Below are positions 27,364 to 35,812 of a stretch of DNA of 64,000 bases, piece after piece (position 1 is the first letter of the stretch; every line of letters begins with the position of its first letter). This DNA comes from Bacillus atrophaeus (GTDB lineage Bacteria; Bacillota; Bacilli; Bacillales; Bacillaceae). The stretch lies in contig NZ_LSBB01000020.1 of the NCBI RefSeq assembly GCF_001584335.1, positions 496,001 through 560,000 of the forward strand, written 5' to 3'. Below the pieces are notes generated by a model. The model had not been told where the DNA came from and searched no databases. It worked only from the letters and a program-made list of their open reading frames with translations. The position numbers and the translations under genes are program-made.

Positions 27364-27391
27364 ATTCACTTTTTATTATTTTGTCCGATAT
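27364..27391 (+). promoter_or_regulatory. SigmaD-type promoter of cheV
   Basis: The -10 TCCGATAT (27384-27391) resembles GCCGATAA. The weak -35 ATTCA (27364-27368) lies 15 bases upstream, much as at mcpC. Confidence 0.5.
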
Positions 27392-27430
27392 ATACAGTAC
27401 AATACTGAAAGCGAATTGTGAGGGATTGAA

Positions 27431-28342
27431 TTGTCTTTACATCAACATGACATTTTATTAGATTCTGGAACTAATGAATTGGAGATTGTGAAATTTGGCG
27501 TCGGAGAGAATACGTTCGGCATTAACGTTATGAAAGTCAGAGAAATTATCCAGCCCGTCGGGGTCACCTCTGTGCCGCACTCCCACCAGCATGTAGAAGG
27601 AATGATCAAATTAAGAGGGGAGATTCTTCCGGTCATCAGCCTGTTTTCGTTTTTTGGCGTTGAGGGCAGCGGGTCTAAAGATGAGAAATACATCGTGACA
27701 GAGTTTAACAAACGGAAAATCGTCTTTCATGTCGGCTCTGTTTCGCAAATCCACAGGGTATCTTGGGAGTCAATAGAAAAGCCGACTTCCTTAAATCAGG
27801 GAATGGAACGGCATTTAACCGGAATTATTAAATTGGAAGAAACGATGATCTTTCTGCCTGATTACGAAAAAATCATTTATGATATTGAATCGGATTCAGG
27901 TGTTGAAACGTACAATGTGCACCAAGAAGGCTTTGATGAAAGAAGAACAGGCAAAAAACTCATTATTGTAGAGGATTCACCGCTTCTTTTACGCCTTTTG
28001 ACTGATGAATTAAAGGAAGCCGGCTATAACGACATTACGTCATTTGAAAATGGGAAAGAAGCGTACGAACATATCATGGGCCTAACGGAAGAAGGGGGCG
28101 ACCTCTCCGAACAGGTTGATATGATCATCAGTGATATTGAGATGCCGAAGATGGACGGACACAGGCTGACAAAGCTGCTTAAGGATAATCCGCGAAGTTC
28201 TGATGTTCCGGTGATGATCTTCTCGTCCTTAATAACAGACGATTTGCGGCATCGCGGTGAAGTTGTAGGTGCCGACGAGCAAATAAGCAAGCCGGAAATC
28301 AGCGATTTAATTAAAAAGGTCGATACGTATGTGATTGATTAG
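27431..28342 (+). CDS. cheV: CheV, chemotaxis coupling protein with receiver domain
   Basis: 303 residues from TTG 27431, with GTGAGGG upstream. An N-terminal CheW-like domain (about 15-160, '[16 protein letters not shown]', '[16 protein letters not shown]') is fused to a C-terminal response-regulator domain (about 175-300). The receiver has the acidic pocket 'IIVEDSP', the phospho-accepting Asp in '[13 protein letters not shown]' and the Lys in 'ISKPE'. It couples receptors such as McpC to CheA, and its phosphorylation serves adaptation. It is cytosolic, bound to receptor arrays. Confidence 0.96.
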   Translation: MSLHQHDILLDSGTNELEIVKFGVGENTFGINVMKVREIIQPVGVTSVPHSHQHVEGMIKLRGEILPVISLFSFFGVEGSGSKDEKYIVTEFNKRKIVFHVGSVSQIHRVSWESIEKPTSLNQGMERHLTGIIKLEETMIFLPDYEKIIYDIESDSGVETYNVHQEGFDERRTGKKLIIVEDSPLLLRLLTDELKEAGYNDITSFENGKEAYEHIMGLTEEGGDLSEQVDMIISDIEMPKMDGHRLTKLLKDNPRSSDVPVMIFSSLITDDLRHRGEVVGADEQISKPEISDLIKKVDTYVID

Positions 28343-28348
28343 TATCCG

Positions 28349-28392
28349 TAAAAAAACAGCCGACGCGTAAAAACGCATCGGCTGTTTTTTCA
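28349..28392. terminator. Bidirectional terminator of cheV and ykyB
   Basis: The stem AAAAAACAGCCGA-GCGT / ACGC-TCGGCTGTTTTTT with a four-base loop. Confidence 0.8.
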
Positions 28393-28394
28393 GC

Positions 28395-28859
28395 TTAAAA
28401 GTAACTTTCTCCAAGCTTTTTGAAAACAGGTTTATGGTAAGTTGGCTGCTGCCGATTTGTGACAAACGGTTTTTCTTTCATGCCGACATAATCTTGCAAA
28501 AGGTTTTTCGCTTTTGTTAAAGACATTTGCGCTTTAGGATTCCGGTACGATTGATTTAGCGTACCTAAATGCGGAAGGTGTTCGAAGTCTTCTTTTGTTG
28601 GAGGCATGTGAAAATAGTAGTCTCCGATTGAGATGAGCACGTCCGATTGCTGTTGGCTAAACCTTGGGTTTTTTGAAAAATGAAGCCCTACTTTCTTTCC
28701 TTTACCTTCTTTCACCAGCTTTTGTAAAGCCCGTTTTTTCAAAGTATAAAGGTATTTAGGGTTGGGGGCGGTTTTTGCATGGCGGTTCACAGTGTAGACA
28801 GCTTTTGAAAGATTTTCGATGGTTGGCCGCAGATCTTTCGTATATGCATGGTCGTCCAT
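28395..28859 (-). CDS. ykyB: YkyB, conserved hypothetical protein
   Basis: 154 residues, basic, cytosolic, without cysteines. Recognised as the Bacillus YkyB family by 'DLRPTIENLSKAVYTVNRHAKTA' near the start and by the 'YYFHMPPTKEDFEHLPHLG' stretch. AAAGGAGAG precedes the ATG. It is convergent with cheV and lies 120 bases from the end of ykuC. Function unknown. The positive charge and conserved His/Arg pairs would allow nucleic-acid binding, but this is only a guess. Confidence 0.85.
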   Translation of the reverse strand: MDDHAYTKDLRPTIENLSKAVYTVNRHAKTAPNPKYLYTLKKRALQKLVKEGKGKKVGLHFSKNPRFSQQQSDVLISIGDYYFHMPPTKEDFEHLPHLGTLNQSYRNPKAQMSLTKAKNLLQDYVGMKEKPFVTNRQQPTYHKPVFKKLGESYF

Positions 28860-28937
28860 TATTACTCTCCTTTACAATTCATCAAAGTTCTTATGATTAG
28901 ATTATACTTTTTTAAAGTTGAAATGCAAATATTGAAT

Positions 28938-28978
28938 ATAAAAATGCGCTTTTTGACTGGAAAACAGCGCATTTTTAC
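28938..28978 (-). terminator. Terminator of ykuC
   Basis: On the minus strand AAAAATGCGCT / AAGCGCATTTTT. Confidence 0.65.
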
Positions 28979-28981
28979 TCT

Positions 28982-30277
28982 TTAATATACCGATTTTACT
29001 CTTTTTTTTCGCTGAGTTCCCAATTTTTCCTGAACATCGATCTCAGCAGCCTGAGCACTGAATTTTGGCAGTGCAATGAAATAGAAAATAAAAACAAGAA
29101 GAATAACCGCTCCCATCCCATAATAAAGGTAATCTATATTTGGAACGATCTTTGGAAATAAAAGAGCGACTAAGCCAAGTGTCATGGACTGGGCAAACAT
29201 CATAAACGGGTCTTGCCACCCGCTTACACGGCCCATTAATTTCGGATGAACAATCTTTGGCATCCAGCCTCCAATCGCAATATTGACAGGGCCGATGCAC
29301 ATTCCCAGTACAAAAGCGGTAGCATAATAAACCCATAGCACATTTGTATATCCAAGCAGAAAAATAAGAAATCCTGCTATCAAAATGGGAACCGACATTA
29401 AAAAATGCGGCTTGATTTTTTTGGAGACCAAGGTGCCGATCACACTGCCGGCTAAGAGCCCAAATCCGATGGCGACCGTAAACACGGAAGTATGCCATTC
29501 GTAACGGTCAGGGGCTAGTCCATATTTCATAGTGAACATAGGGAGCACGGCAAACGCCCCGTTAACAAAGCCGAATACAAAAAAGCCAAATATCAGGGAG
29601 GCGAGCAATTTGTTTTTTAAAATGTAAACAATGCCTTCCTTAAAATCGTTTAAAGAATCTTTAACGGAAGCCTTTCTCCAATTAAACGCTCCATTAGGCT
29701 GTCTGGCTTCTAAAGGTATTTGGCAGGCACGAATGAGAAAACCCGATACGATAAAGCTTACAAGATCAAGCAAGATGGCGCCGTGGATGCCGATGGTATT
29801 GTACATAAACGCTCCGATTCCGACACCGAAAACCATAAATATACTGAAGAGCATCTGATTAAGCCCCGCTGCTTTTGCATATTGCTCCTTCGGTAAAATA
29901 GCTTGTACAAGACTTGCCTCGGCGGGATAAAAAAACTTTGTGACAGCGCTTCTGACAAATAAAATGAAAAACACAAGCGGAATATTGCCGGTAAACAAAG
30001 TGAAGAAAAGAACGACAGTCAGTCCGGCTCTGATCCAATCACAATTCTCGGCGACTTTTTTCCTGTCAAACCGGTCAGCTACAACTCCGACAACCAGAAA
30101 CACAAACACCGTCGGAAGAGAATACATAAGCTCAGCCAAAGTGGCATACGCAGGCTGGCTGCTGAACCGGTCCAGCAGGAAGAAAGCAAACGCCATGTTG
30201 CCTACTGTCGTTCCCATTTGAGAAGCAAGTGCTGCGAAAAAAAGTCGAACAAAATTACGATTTTTAAATATATCCAT
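28982..30277 (-). CDS. ykuC: YkuC, major facilitator superfamily transporter
   Basis: 431 residues with 12 predicted membrane helices. The MFS signature loop between helices 2 and 3 reads 'GVVADRFDRKKV'. The family resembles drug/macrolide efflux proteins of the MefA or DHA3 type ('GFVNGAFAVLPMFTMKYGL', 'SVIGTLVSKKIKPH'). AAGGAGC precedes the ATG. It probably exports a small hydrophobic compound across the plasma membrane; substrate unknown. It is monocistronic, followed by its own terminator. Confidence 0.88.
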   Translation of the reverse strand: MDIFKNRNFVRLFFAALASQMGTTVGNMAFAFFLLDRFSSQPAYATLAELMYSLPTVFVFLVVGVVADRFDRKKVAENCDWIRAGLTVVLFFTLFTGNIPLVFFILFVRSAVTKFFYPAEASLVQAILPKEQYAKAAGLNQMLFSIFMVFGVGIGAFMYNTIGIHGAILLDLVSFIVSGFLIRACQIPLEARQPNGAFNWRKASVKDSLNDFKEGIVYILKNKLLASLIFGFFVFGFVNGAFAVLPMFTMKYGLAPDRYEWHTSVFTVAIGFGLLAGSVIGTLVSKKIKPHFLMSVPILIAGFLIFLLGYTNVLWVYYATAFVLGMCIGPVNIAIGGWMPKIVHPKLMGRVSGWQDPFMMFAQSMTLGLVALLFPKIVPNIDYLYYGMGAVILLVFIFYFIALPKFSAQAAEIDVQEKLGTQRKKRVKSVY

Positions 30278-30352
30278 AAAAACGCTCCTTACCCTAAAGG
30301 TCCCACTTTATCATATTATAAACCGCTTGTTTTTCAAACTAATAAGTGAATA

Positions 30353-30850
30353 TTACCGATTAATGGTTACTCTTGTTCCGTTTGGAACGATAGAAGCGAG
30401 TTCAACAACGTCTTTGTTATACATACGGATACAGCCTTTAGATACAGCCTTGCCAATTGATGAGGGATTATTCGTTCCGTGAATGCCGTAGTGCAGTTTT
30501 GAAAGGCTCATCCAATAGGCTCCGAAAGGACCTCCCGGATTAGGCTGCCGATTTACGATGTAATATTCTCCCGTCGGGGTTGTTGTCAGTATTTTTCCTA
30601 CAGCTATCGGATAAGTCTTGATCAGCCGATTGTTTTGAAACAGCCGGAGTGTCTTGCCGCTGATAGAAACAACGATATGATACGGAATGGAATCCGGATT
30701 TGGGATCCCGGGTATAACAATAATCTGTCCTGCGAGGAGGATTCCTGTTTGCAGAGAAGGATTTGCACGCACTAAAGCCGCTTGGTCTATTCTGAAATCC
30801 GCTGCGATACTGGCTAATGTTTCACCCTGTTTGACTCGATAAGTGAGCAG
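30353..30850 (-). CDS. ykuD: YkuD, L,D-transpeptidase with LysM domain
   Basis: 165 residues if started at CTG 30850. An in-frame ATG at 30859 directly abuts GGGAG, and the 168 protein as I recall it aligns from the CTG position. The N-terminal LysM domain (about 1-48, '[19 protein letters not shown]') binds peptidoglycan. The YkuD catalytic domain (about 55-165) has '[20 protein letters not shown]', with catalytic His and Cys. It forms 3-3 crosslinks in peptidoglycan of the spore or wall. No classical signal peptide is visible, as in the known protein. The start choice is uncertain by three codons. Confidence 0.9.
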   Translation of the reverse strand: MLTYRVKQGETLASIAADFRIDQAALVRANPSLQTGILLAGQIIVIPGIPNPDSIPYHIVVSISGKTLRLFQNNRLIKTYPIAVGKILTTTPTGEYYIVNRQPNPGGPFGAYWMSLSKLHYGIHGTNNPSSIGKAVSKGCIRMYNKDVVELASIVPNGTRVTINR

Positions 30851-30877
30851 TTGAGTCATCTCCCTTTTTTCAAAGCA

Positions 30878-30916
30878 AAAAGAACCATTCCTTTAGCTTT
30901 AATGGTTCTTTTTGTT
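30878..30916 (-). terminator. Terminator between ykuE and ykuD
   Basis: The stem AAAAAGAACCATT / AATGGTTCTTTTT has a ten-base loop and serves minus-strand transcription from ykuE. Confidence 0.7.
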
Positions 30917-30985
30917 TCTTCATTATTTTATATAAATATTGATGAGGATCGCGTTTATGCATGAGGACAAAGACATAATGAAAAT

Positions 30986-31846
30986 CTAATCAGTTCCTCT
31001 TAATACGAAAATTGTAATTTCCGGCTTGGCAAGAAACCGTAAAGGGAGCCTTGTCGTGCCAAGCCCGCGGTTGACATACACTTGCATGCCGTCAACTTTA
31101 TACATTCCGTCAGTGTAGATTTTTCCATAGGGCGGCGTAATGAGCGGTCCGTAAAACGGGAGCTGTATTTGACCGCCGTGTGTGTGGCCTGAAAGCTGAA
31201 GATTAACAGGGTATGCTTTCGTTTTCAATGCGGCATCAGGCTCATGGACGAGCAAGATGGCAAAAACATCATCTCTCAGGTTTGAAAGCGTTCCTTTATA
31301 ATCAGGTTTTCCGAGCATCAGGTCATCAAGAGCTGCGATGTCCAATTGACTTCCGTCCAAAAGCTTTATTGTCTTCAGCCCATTGCGAAACACCTCAAAA
31401 CCGGCAGCCTTCATAAGATTTTCGTAAGCTGCAGATCCATAGCCTCCATGGTCGTGATTGCCAAAAACACAAAGCTTGCCAAATGGCGCGCTCAACTTTT
31501 TTAACGTCTGAAGCGCTGGATAATGGTCTTGGTAAATATGAGGTTTATCAATTAAGTCACCGGTAAAGACGATTAAATCCGGATGAAGATCATTGATATG
31601 AAGTACGGTCTTTTCCAGATCCTTCAAAGAAAACTCTTCGCTTAAATGCGTATCGCTGAATTGTACTATTTTAAATTGATCTAAACCGCCGGCAAGAAGA
31701 GGACTTTTAATGGTCTGCTTGACCGTAACCATCATTTGAGGTTCAAGGTATCTGGCATAGCCGTAGCCGCCTCCCGCAGTCAGCAGGCCGGCTGCAAAAG
31801 TGCCGAGCGCACCTTTTAAAAACTGTCTTCTTGATAATTTACGCAT
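30986..31846 (-). CDS. ykuE: YkuE, Tat-exported metallophosphoesterase
   Basis: 286 residues. The N-terminus carries a twin-arginine signal 'KLSRRQFLKGALGTFAAGLLT', so export is by a Tat translocase (TatAy-TatCy in B. subtilis). The calcineurin-like metallophosphatase domain has 'QFSDTHLSEEF' (D-x-H), 'FTGDLIDK' (GD), 'FGNHDHGGYG' (GNHD), 'LLVHEPD' and 'SGHTHGGQI' (GHxH), a full metal-binding set. It is secreted or wall-bound. The physiological substrate is not known. AAAAGGTTGG precedes the ATG. Divergent from fadH. Confidence 0.93.
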   Translation of the reverse strand: MRKLSRRQFLKGALGTFAAGLLTAGGGYGYARYLEPQMMVTVKQTIKSPLLAGGLDQFKIVQFSDTHLSEEFSLKDLEKTVLHINDLHPDLIVFTGDLIDKPHIYQDHYPALQTLKKLSAPFGKLCVFGNHDHGGYGSAAYENLMKAAGFEVFRNGLKTIKLLDGSQLDIAALDDLMLGKPDYKGTLSNLRDDVFAILLVHEPDAALKTKAYPVNLQLSGHTHGGQIQLPFYGPLITPPYGKIYTDGMYKVDGMQVYVNRGLGTTRLPLRFLAKPEITIFVLRGTD

Positions 31847-31953
31847 GGGAATCCAACCTTTTGTAGAGTTTCTCCATTATATCATCAGGGCTTATGAAAA
31901 ATCTCTTCTCAGCATCTGATGACGGAATGCGTGACATTATGTTAAAATTAAAT

Positions 31954-31971
31954 TGAATGGCTATTCATTCA
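31954..31971 (+). promoter_or_regulatory. FadR operator upstream of fadH
   Basis: TGAATGGCTATTCATTCA matches the Bacillus FadR (YsiA) consensus TGAATGANTANTCATTCA with one mismatch. It lies 24 bases before the fadH start. Long-chain acyl-CoA should relieve repression. Confidence 0.85.
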
Positions 31972-31995
31972 TTCATTATTTAGGGGGAGAACGTT

Positions 31996-32760
31996 ATGGA
32001 AAAAAAGGTGGTCATTGTCACTGGCGGATCAAGCGGAATGGGAAAAGCGATTGCGAAGAAGCAGGCTGATCTTGGCTGGAGCGTCATGCTGACGGGAAGA
32101 ACGCTCGATGCACTTGAAGAAACGAAAAAAGAGATTGAAAACTCTGGAGGCAAAGCCGCTTTTTTTCAAATGGATGTCCGTTCTGAATCGGCGGCTAAGG
32201 AAATGATTACAGGAACGGTCGAAACCTTCGGACGGCTCGACGCGCTGATTAACAATGCGGCGGGAAACTTTATCTGTCCGGCTGAGAAGCTCACGCCAAA
32301 TGGCTGGAGGGCAGTAATTGATATTGTCTTAAACGGTACATTTTTTTGCAGCCAGGCTGCAGCCCATTACTGGATTGAACAGCAGCAAAAAGGAACGATA
32401 CTAAACATGGCTGCGACTTACGCTTGGGGAGCGGGGGCCGGAGTCGTCCATTCGGCCGCAGCCAAAGCGGGAGTGCTTTCTCTGACAAGAACGCTTGCCG
32501 TCGAGTGGGGCGGCAAATACGGCATCCGCACAAATGCCATCGCTCCCGGCCCGATTGAACGCACCGGCGGGGCAGAGAAGCTGTGGGAATCAGAGGAGGC
32601 GATGAACCGGACGCTGAACAGTGTGCCGCTCAGACGTCTCGGCACTCCTGAGGAAATTGCTGGGCTTGCCTCATTTTTGCTGTCTGATGAAGCATCTTAC
32701 GTGAATGGGGAATGTGTGACGATGGATGGAGGCCAATGGCTGAATCCTTATCCGTTTTAA
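31996..32760 (+). CDS. fadH: FadH, 2,4-dienoyl-CoA reductase (SDR family)
   Basis: 254 residues, short-chain dehydrogenase fold. The cofactor motif is 'VTGGSSGMGKAIA', and 'NNAAGNF' gives the structural Asn. The dienoyl-CoA-reductase active site keeps Tyr and Lys in 'ATYAWGAGAGVVHSAAAKAGV' rather than the usual YxxxK. The C-terminus has 'YVNGECVTMDGGQ'. It reduces 2,4-dienoyl-CoA from unsaturated fatty acids so that beta-oxidation can continue; cytosolic, NADPH-dependent. It belongs to the FadR regulon, which the operator upstream supports. AGGGGGAG precedes the ATG. In 168 the next genes are ykuG and ykuH, which are missing here. Confidence 0.94.
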   Translation: MEKKVVIVTGGSSGMGKAIAKKQADLGWSVMLTGRTLDALEETKKEIENSGGKAAFFQMDVRSESAAKEMITGTVETFGRLDALINNAAGNFICPAEKLTPNGWRAVIDIVLNGTFFCSQAAAHYWIEQQQKGTILNMAATYAWGAGAGVVHSAAAKAGVLSLTRTLAVEWGGKYGIRTNAIAPGPIERTGGAEKLWESEEAMNRTLNSVPLRRLGTPEEIAGLASFLLSDEASYVNGECVTMDGGQWLNPYPF

Positions 32761-32814
32761 TTACACGTTTCATATATTTTATTTATGAACTTTAGAAAAT
32801 AACCTTCTTCTTGA

Positions 32815-32979
32815 TCAATTTTAATCTATTGGATAAGTTTTTTCCTTGATGCAATTGTTGTTACTATTAGATTAGCCTATAAAGAAATTTTTGATGTACC
32901 GGATTATAGTGAAGATATTGGGGAAATAACAGCACAAGCATTTAGAGGTGTTATTGAGAAGAAAATGATATCTGAATAA
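32815..32979 (+). pseudogene. C-terminal gene remnant upstream of ykuI
   Basis: A 54-codon open frame with no start codon or ribosome-binding site, opened by a TGA at 32812. Its end reads 'AYKEIFDVPDYSEDIGE' and 'AFRGVIEKKMISE' and stops directly before a strong terminator. The charged, protein-like composition suggests the end of a former gene. The family is not recognised. It lies in the fadH-ykuI gap, so it may be a leftover of a replaced or deleted gene. Confidence 0.45.
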
Positions 32980-32985
32980 AAGCTG

Positions 32986-33029
32986 CAAACAAGCGAACAT
33001 AAGCTGGTAGTTCGCTTGTTTTATTTTCT
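32986..33029 (+). terminator. Terminator after the gene remnant
   Basis: The 12-bp stem AAACAAGCGAAC / GTTCGCTTGTTT is followed by TATTTTC. Confidence 0.8.
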
Positions 33030-33337
33030 ATTCAAATTTATGATATAATTTTTAAAATTAAGGGGTGGATACTTGAAAAAATGCTGGGCCCGAAGGCGAT
33101 ACGCTGGCTGTTTGATATGTATCTCTGCCAACAAGGCTGGTAGAAACACTTTAATTTGATACTCTATTAAATAAGATCTTGTATTAAGCAATCTATAAAG
33201 ATATAGAACTCAAAATCATTCCTCCTCCTCAGACACTCCCGCACTACCTAAACTCTTATCAATATAAATTTAAAAAATTTGTGGTGTCGATATAATTGTG
33301 TGTATAATCAGACAAAGATAGAGAAGCAGGTGATAAC

Positions 33338-34558
33338 ATGTTGGATCCACTTGATATTTTAACGAACATTGATGATGTCATTCCATATTACCAGGCGATT
33401 TTCAGTGCCGAGGAGCAGAAAATCATAGGATATGAAGTATTGGGACGTATTTTGGCAGATTCAGAAATTCAAAGTCTCGGGCCCTTCTTTTTAGACGCAG
33501 GGATCCCCGAAGAATATAAATTAGAGATTGATAACAGGATCATCCGCCAGGCCCTTGACCGTTTTTTAGACGCAGATTCGGATTTGCTGATTTTTATGAA
33601 TCAAGATGCGAATCTCTTGATGCTTGATCACGGCGAAAGCTTTCTGGAGCTTCTGAAAGAATATGAAGCGAAAGGGATCGAACTTCATCGTTTTGTGCTC
33701 GAAATTACGGAGCATAATTTTGAAGGAGATATTGAGCAGCTTTACCATATGCTTGCTTACTATCGTACATATGGAATTAAAATTGCAGTTGATAATATCG
33801 GAAAAGAAAGCAGCAACTTGGATAGAATTGCACTTCTCTCACCAGATTTGCTAAAAATCGACTTACAGGCACTGAAAATATCACAGCCGTCGCCGTCATA
33901 TGAACATGTGCTGTACAGCATTTCTCTTCTGGCGAGAAAAATCGGCGCCGTTTTGCTTTATGAAGACATTGAGGCGAACTTTCAGCTCCAATACGCCTGG
34001 AGAAACGGGGGCCGTTATTTTCAAGGTTTTTACTTGCAGTCCCCCTCTGAACGTTTTTTGGAAAGGGACTTGCTGAAGGACCGGCTGAAGGCTGAGTTTC
34101 ATCAGTTTATCACTCATGAAAAAAAGAAGCTGGAAACCGTTTATGAGCATTCTGAACAGTTTTATAAGCGTGTCCATCAAGTCGTTTCAACATTGAAGAA
34201 GTCCAGTCAAGACGATGACGATTTTATTAAAAAGCTGGCGGAAGAACTGACCGATTGCAGCTTTAGAATTTATATGTGTGACGAGGAAGGCTACCAATTG
34301 ACAGGGAATGTCTTTAAACAATCCGGAGAATGGATCTATCAGCCGGAATATGTGGAGAAAAACTGGAGCTGGCGTCCTTATTTCCTGGAAAATATCATGA
34401 GAATGAGAAATTCGCGAAAAGGATTTTTCAGTGATCTGTACAGTGATATTGAAACAGGCGAGATGATCAGAACGTTTTCTTATCCAATGGATGACAATAT
34501 GTATCTGTTTATTGACCTTCCTTATTCTTACTTATATGAGCAGGACGGATTAATTTAA
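33338..34558 (+). CDS. ykuI: YkuI, EAL-domain c-di-GMP receptor
   Basis: 406 residues. An EAL domain (about 1-240) has the signature as EVL in 'GYEVLGRIL', then 'FMNQDANLL', 'VLEITEHNFEGD', 'IAVDNIGKESSNLDRI' and 'LLKIDLQAL'. A PAS-like C-terminal domain covers about 250-406. The B. subtilis protein binds c-di-GMP but shows no phosphodiesterase activity, so it is considered a receptor linked to exopolysaccharide and zinc stress. It is cytosolic. AGCAGGTGA precedes the ATG, and a terminator follows the stop, ahead of the fsrA promoter. Confidence 0.93.
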   Translation: MLDPLDILTNIDDVIPYYQAIFSAEEQKIIGYEVLGRILADSEIQSLGPFFLDAGIPEEYKLEIDNRIIRQALDRFLDADSDLLIFMNQDANLLMLDHGESFLELLKEYEAKGIELHRFVLEITEHNFEGDIEQLYHMLAYYRTYGIKIAVDNIGKESSNLDRIALLSPDLLKIDLQALKISQPSPSYEHVLYSISLLARKIGAVLLYEDIEANFQLQYAWRNGGRYFQGFYLQSPSERFLERDLLKDRLKAEFHQFITHEKKKLETVYEHSEQFYKRVHQVVSTLKKSSQDDDDFIKKLAEELTDCSFRIYMCDEEGYQLTGNVFKQSGEWIYQPEYVEKNWSWRPYFLENIMRMRNSRKGFFSDLYSDIETGEMIRTFSYPMDDNMYLFIDLPYSYLYEQDGLI

Positions 34559-34582
34559 AGCGGTTGAAGAGCCGCTTTTTTA
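34557..34582 (+). terminator. Terminator of ykuI
   Basis: The stem AAAGCGG / CCGCTTT is followed by TTTTAT. Confidence 0.65.
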
Positions 34583-34635
34583 TGTTTGGCGTTTCGGCCG
34601 ATTCTGAAGAGTTTTAAAAAAATTTCAAAAAACAA

Positions 34636-34664
34636 TTGACATCGAGACTGATAATCATTATCAT
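34636..34664 (+). promoter_or_regulatory. fsrA promoter with a perfect Fur box
   Basis: The -35 TTGACA (34636-34641), a 17-base spacer and the -10 TATCAT (34659-34664). The Fur box TGATAATCATTATCA (34649-34663) covers the spacer and -10, so Fur-Fe should block transcription when iron is plentiful. Confidence 0.9.
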
Positions 34665-34669
34665 TTAGT

Positions 34670-34756
34670 TATAGAGAGAAGCTACTCTCTGTTCCCCAAC
34701 CCCTCTATCAGATCAAGATCCGAAAAACTTGGCGCTACCCCCGCCAAGTTTTTTAT
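34670..34756 (+). ncRNA. fsrA: FsrA, iron-sparing small regulatory RNA
   Basis: About 85 nucleotides following the Fur-controlled promoter. A 5' hairpin (AGAGAG / CTCTCT) is followed by C-rich single-stranded segments (TTCCCCAACCCCTC and the loop CTACCCCC) and a 3' terminator stem AACTTGGCG / CGCCAAGTT with a T tail. These C-rich stretches pair with G-rich ribosome-binding sites of iron-using enzymes and block their translation, often aided by the Fbp proteins. Known in B. subtilis between ykuI and ykuJ, as here, except that a catalase gene now follows directly. Confidence 0.92.
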
Positions 34757-34833
34757 TTGTCCAGGTATAAGACAAACCGTGCATTAAATAAACCTTACTA
34801 GTGGTGAGTGATGAACGCTGGGGAGGAAATCAA

Positions 34834-35742
34834 ATGATAAAAAGAAGCAATAAACTATTAATTGATCTGCCTGCACCTGAGCATCCCGACGCCAATGCGG
34901 CGGCCGCTGTCCAAGAACTTCTGGGCGGCAAATTCGGCGAGATGTCCACTTTAAATAATTACATGTTCCAATCGTTTAACTTTCGCAGCAAGAAAAAATT
35001 AAAACCGTTTTATGATCTCGTATCAAGCATTACCGCCGAGGAATTCGGACATGTGGAACTGGTGTCCAACACCATTACTTTAATGCTGACAGGGACAACT
35101 TTTAAAGGTGATCCTGACGTAACTCCGATGAGAGACGCAAAAAACAAACGGAATGCACAGCATTTTATTGAAACGGCCCAAACTTCCTATCCTTTTGATT
35201 CAATGGGAAAAGCTTGGACCGGCGAAAATGTGTTCAACAGCGGAAACCTTGTGCTAGACCTGCTTCACAACTTTTTCCTTGAGTGCGGGGCCAGGACCCA
35301 TAAAATGAGAGTCTATGAAATGACGGATCATCCCGTTGCGAGAGAAATGATCGGATATTTACTGGTCAGAGGCGGAGTGCATATTGTCGCATATGCAAAA
35401 GCCCTCGAAGTTGCCACAGGGGTTGATCTCGGGAAAATGCTGCCGATCCCGAATCTGGATAATAAGCATTTTGATACAGCCAGAAAGTTTGAAGAACAAG
35501 GCATTCATACAAAACTGTATACATTCAGCGATACGGATTATAAAGATATCAATAAAATTTGGAAGGGAGAGCATCCGATTGACGGGGAGCCTCTTCAAGT
35601 GATTGAAGGAACCCCTCAAGGCGCTCCGGTTCCGGAACACAGAGAGGTGCCTGAGGAATTTGCCCCGGGCATCTCAAAAGAGGATTTTGATGAGATTGCA
35701 AAAAGGCTGATGAACTCCGCCGGAATATCAAAAAAATCATAA
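34834..35742 (+). CDS. Manganese catalase (dimanganese, non-heme)
   Basis: 302 residues from ATG 34834, preceded by GGGGAGGAAAT. An upstream in-frame GTG (34801) has no ribosome-binding site. It is a ferritin-like four-helix core with the full dimanganese ligand set: Glu36 ('GEMST'), Glu70 and His73 ('EEFGHVE'), Glu150 ('FFLECGARTH') and His183 ('RGGVHIVAY'), spaced as in the characterised Lactobacillus enzyme. It converts hydrogen peroxide to water and oxygen without heme or iron. It is cytosolic, or possibly spore-associated as for the CotJC-type relatives. I recall no gene here in strain 168. It starts 78 bases after the FsrA terminator, in the same direction. Confidence 0.9.
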   Translation: MIKRSNKLLIDLPAPEHPDANAAAAVQELLGGKFGEMSTLNNYMFQSFNFRSKKKLKPFYDLVSSITAEEFGHVELVSNTITLMLTGTTFKGDPDVTPMRDAKNKRNAQHFIETAQTSYPFDSMGKAWTGENVFNSGNLVLDLLHNFFLECGARTHKMRVYEMTDHPVAREMIGYLLVRGGVHIVAYAKALEVATGVDLGKMLPIPNLDNKHFDTARKFEEQGIHTKLYTFSDTDYKDINKIWKGEHPIDGEPLQVIEGTPQGAPVPEHREVPEEFAPGISKEDFDEIAKRLMNSAGISKKS

Positions 35743-35781
35743 TTGTGTGCATGACATTCAAAAAAAAGTCTCAAACTATGT

Positions 35782-35812
35782 CGGAAAACAGTTTTTTCCG
35801 CTTTTTTCTTTT
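35782..35812 (+). terminator. Terminator of the Mn-catalase gene
   Basis: The stem CGGAAAA / TTTTCCG is followed by CTTTTTTCTTTT. Confidence 0.6.

Larger units (their letters stand above)
32761..33337. other. Gene-free scar between fadH and ykuI
   Basis: 577 bases at the position of ykuG and ykuH in strain 168. It holds a 54-codon startless frame (32815-32979), a strong terminator (32986-33029) and a stretch (about 33063-33142) with tiny frames behind an AAGGGGTGG ribosome-binding-site-like sequence. The ykuI promoter lies near the end (TTGTGG at about 33279, TATAAT at about 33303). No intact gene is present. Confidence 0.6.
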
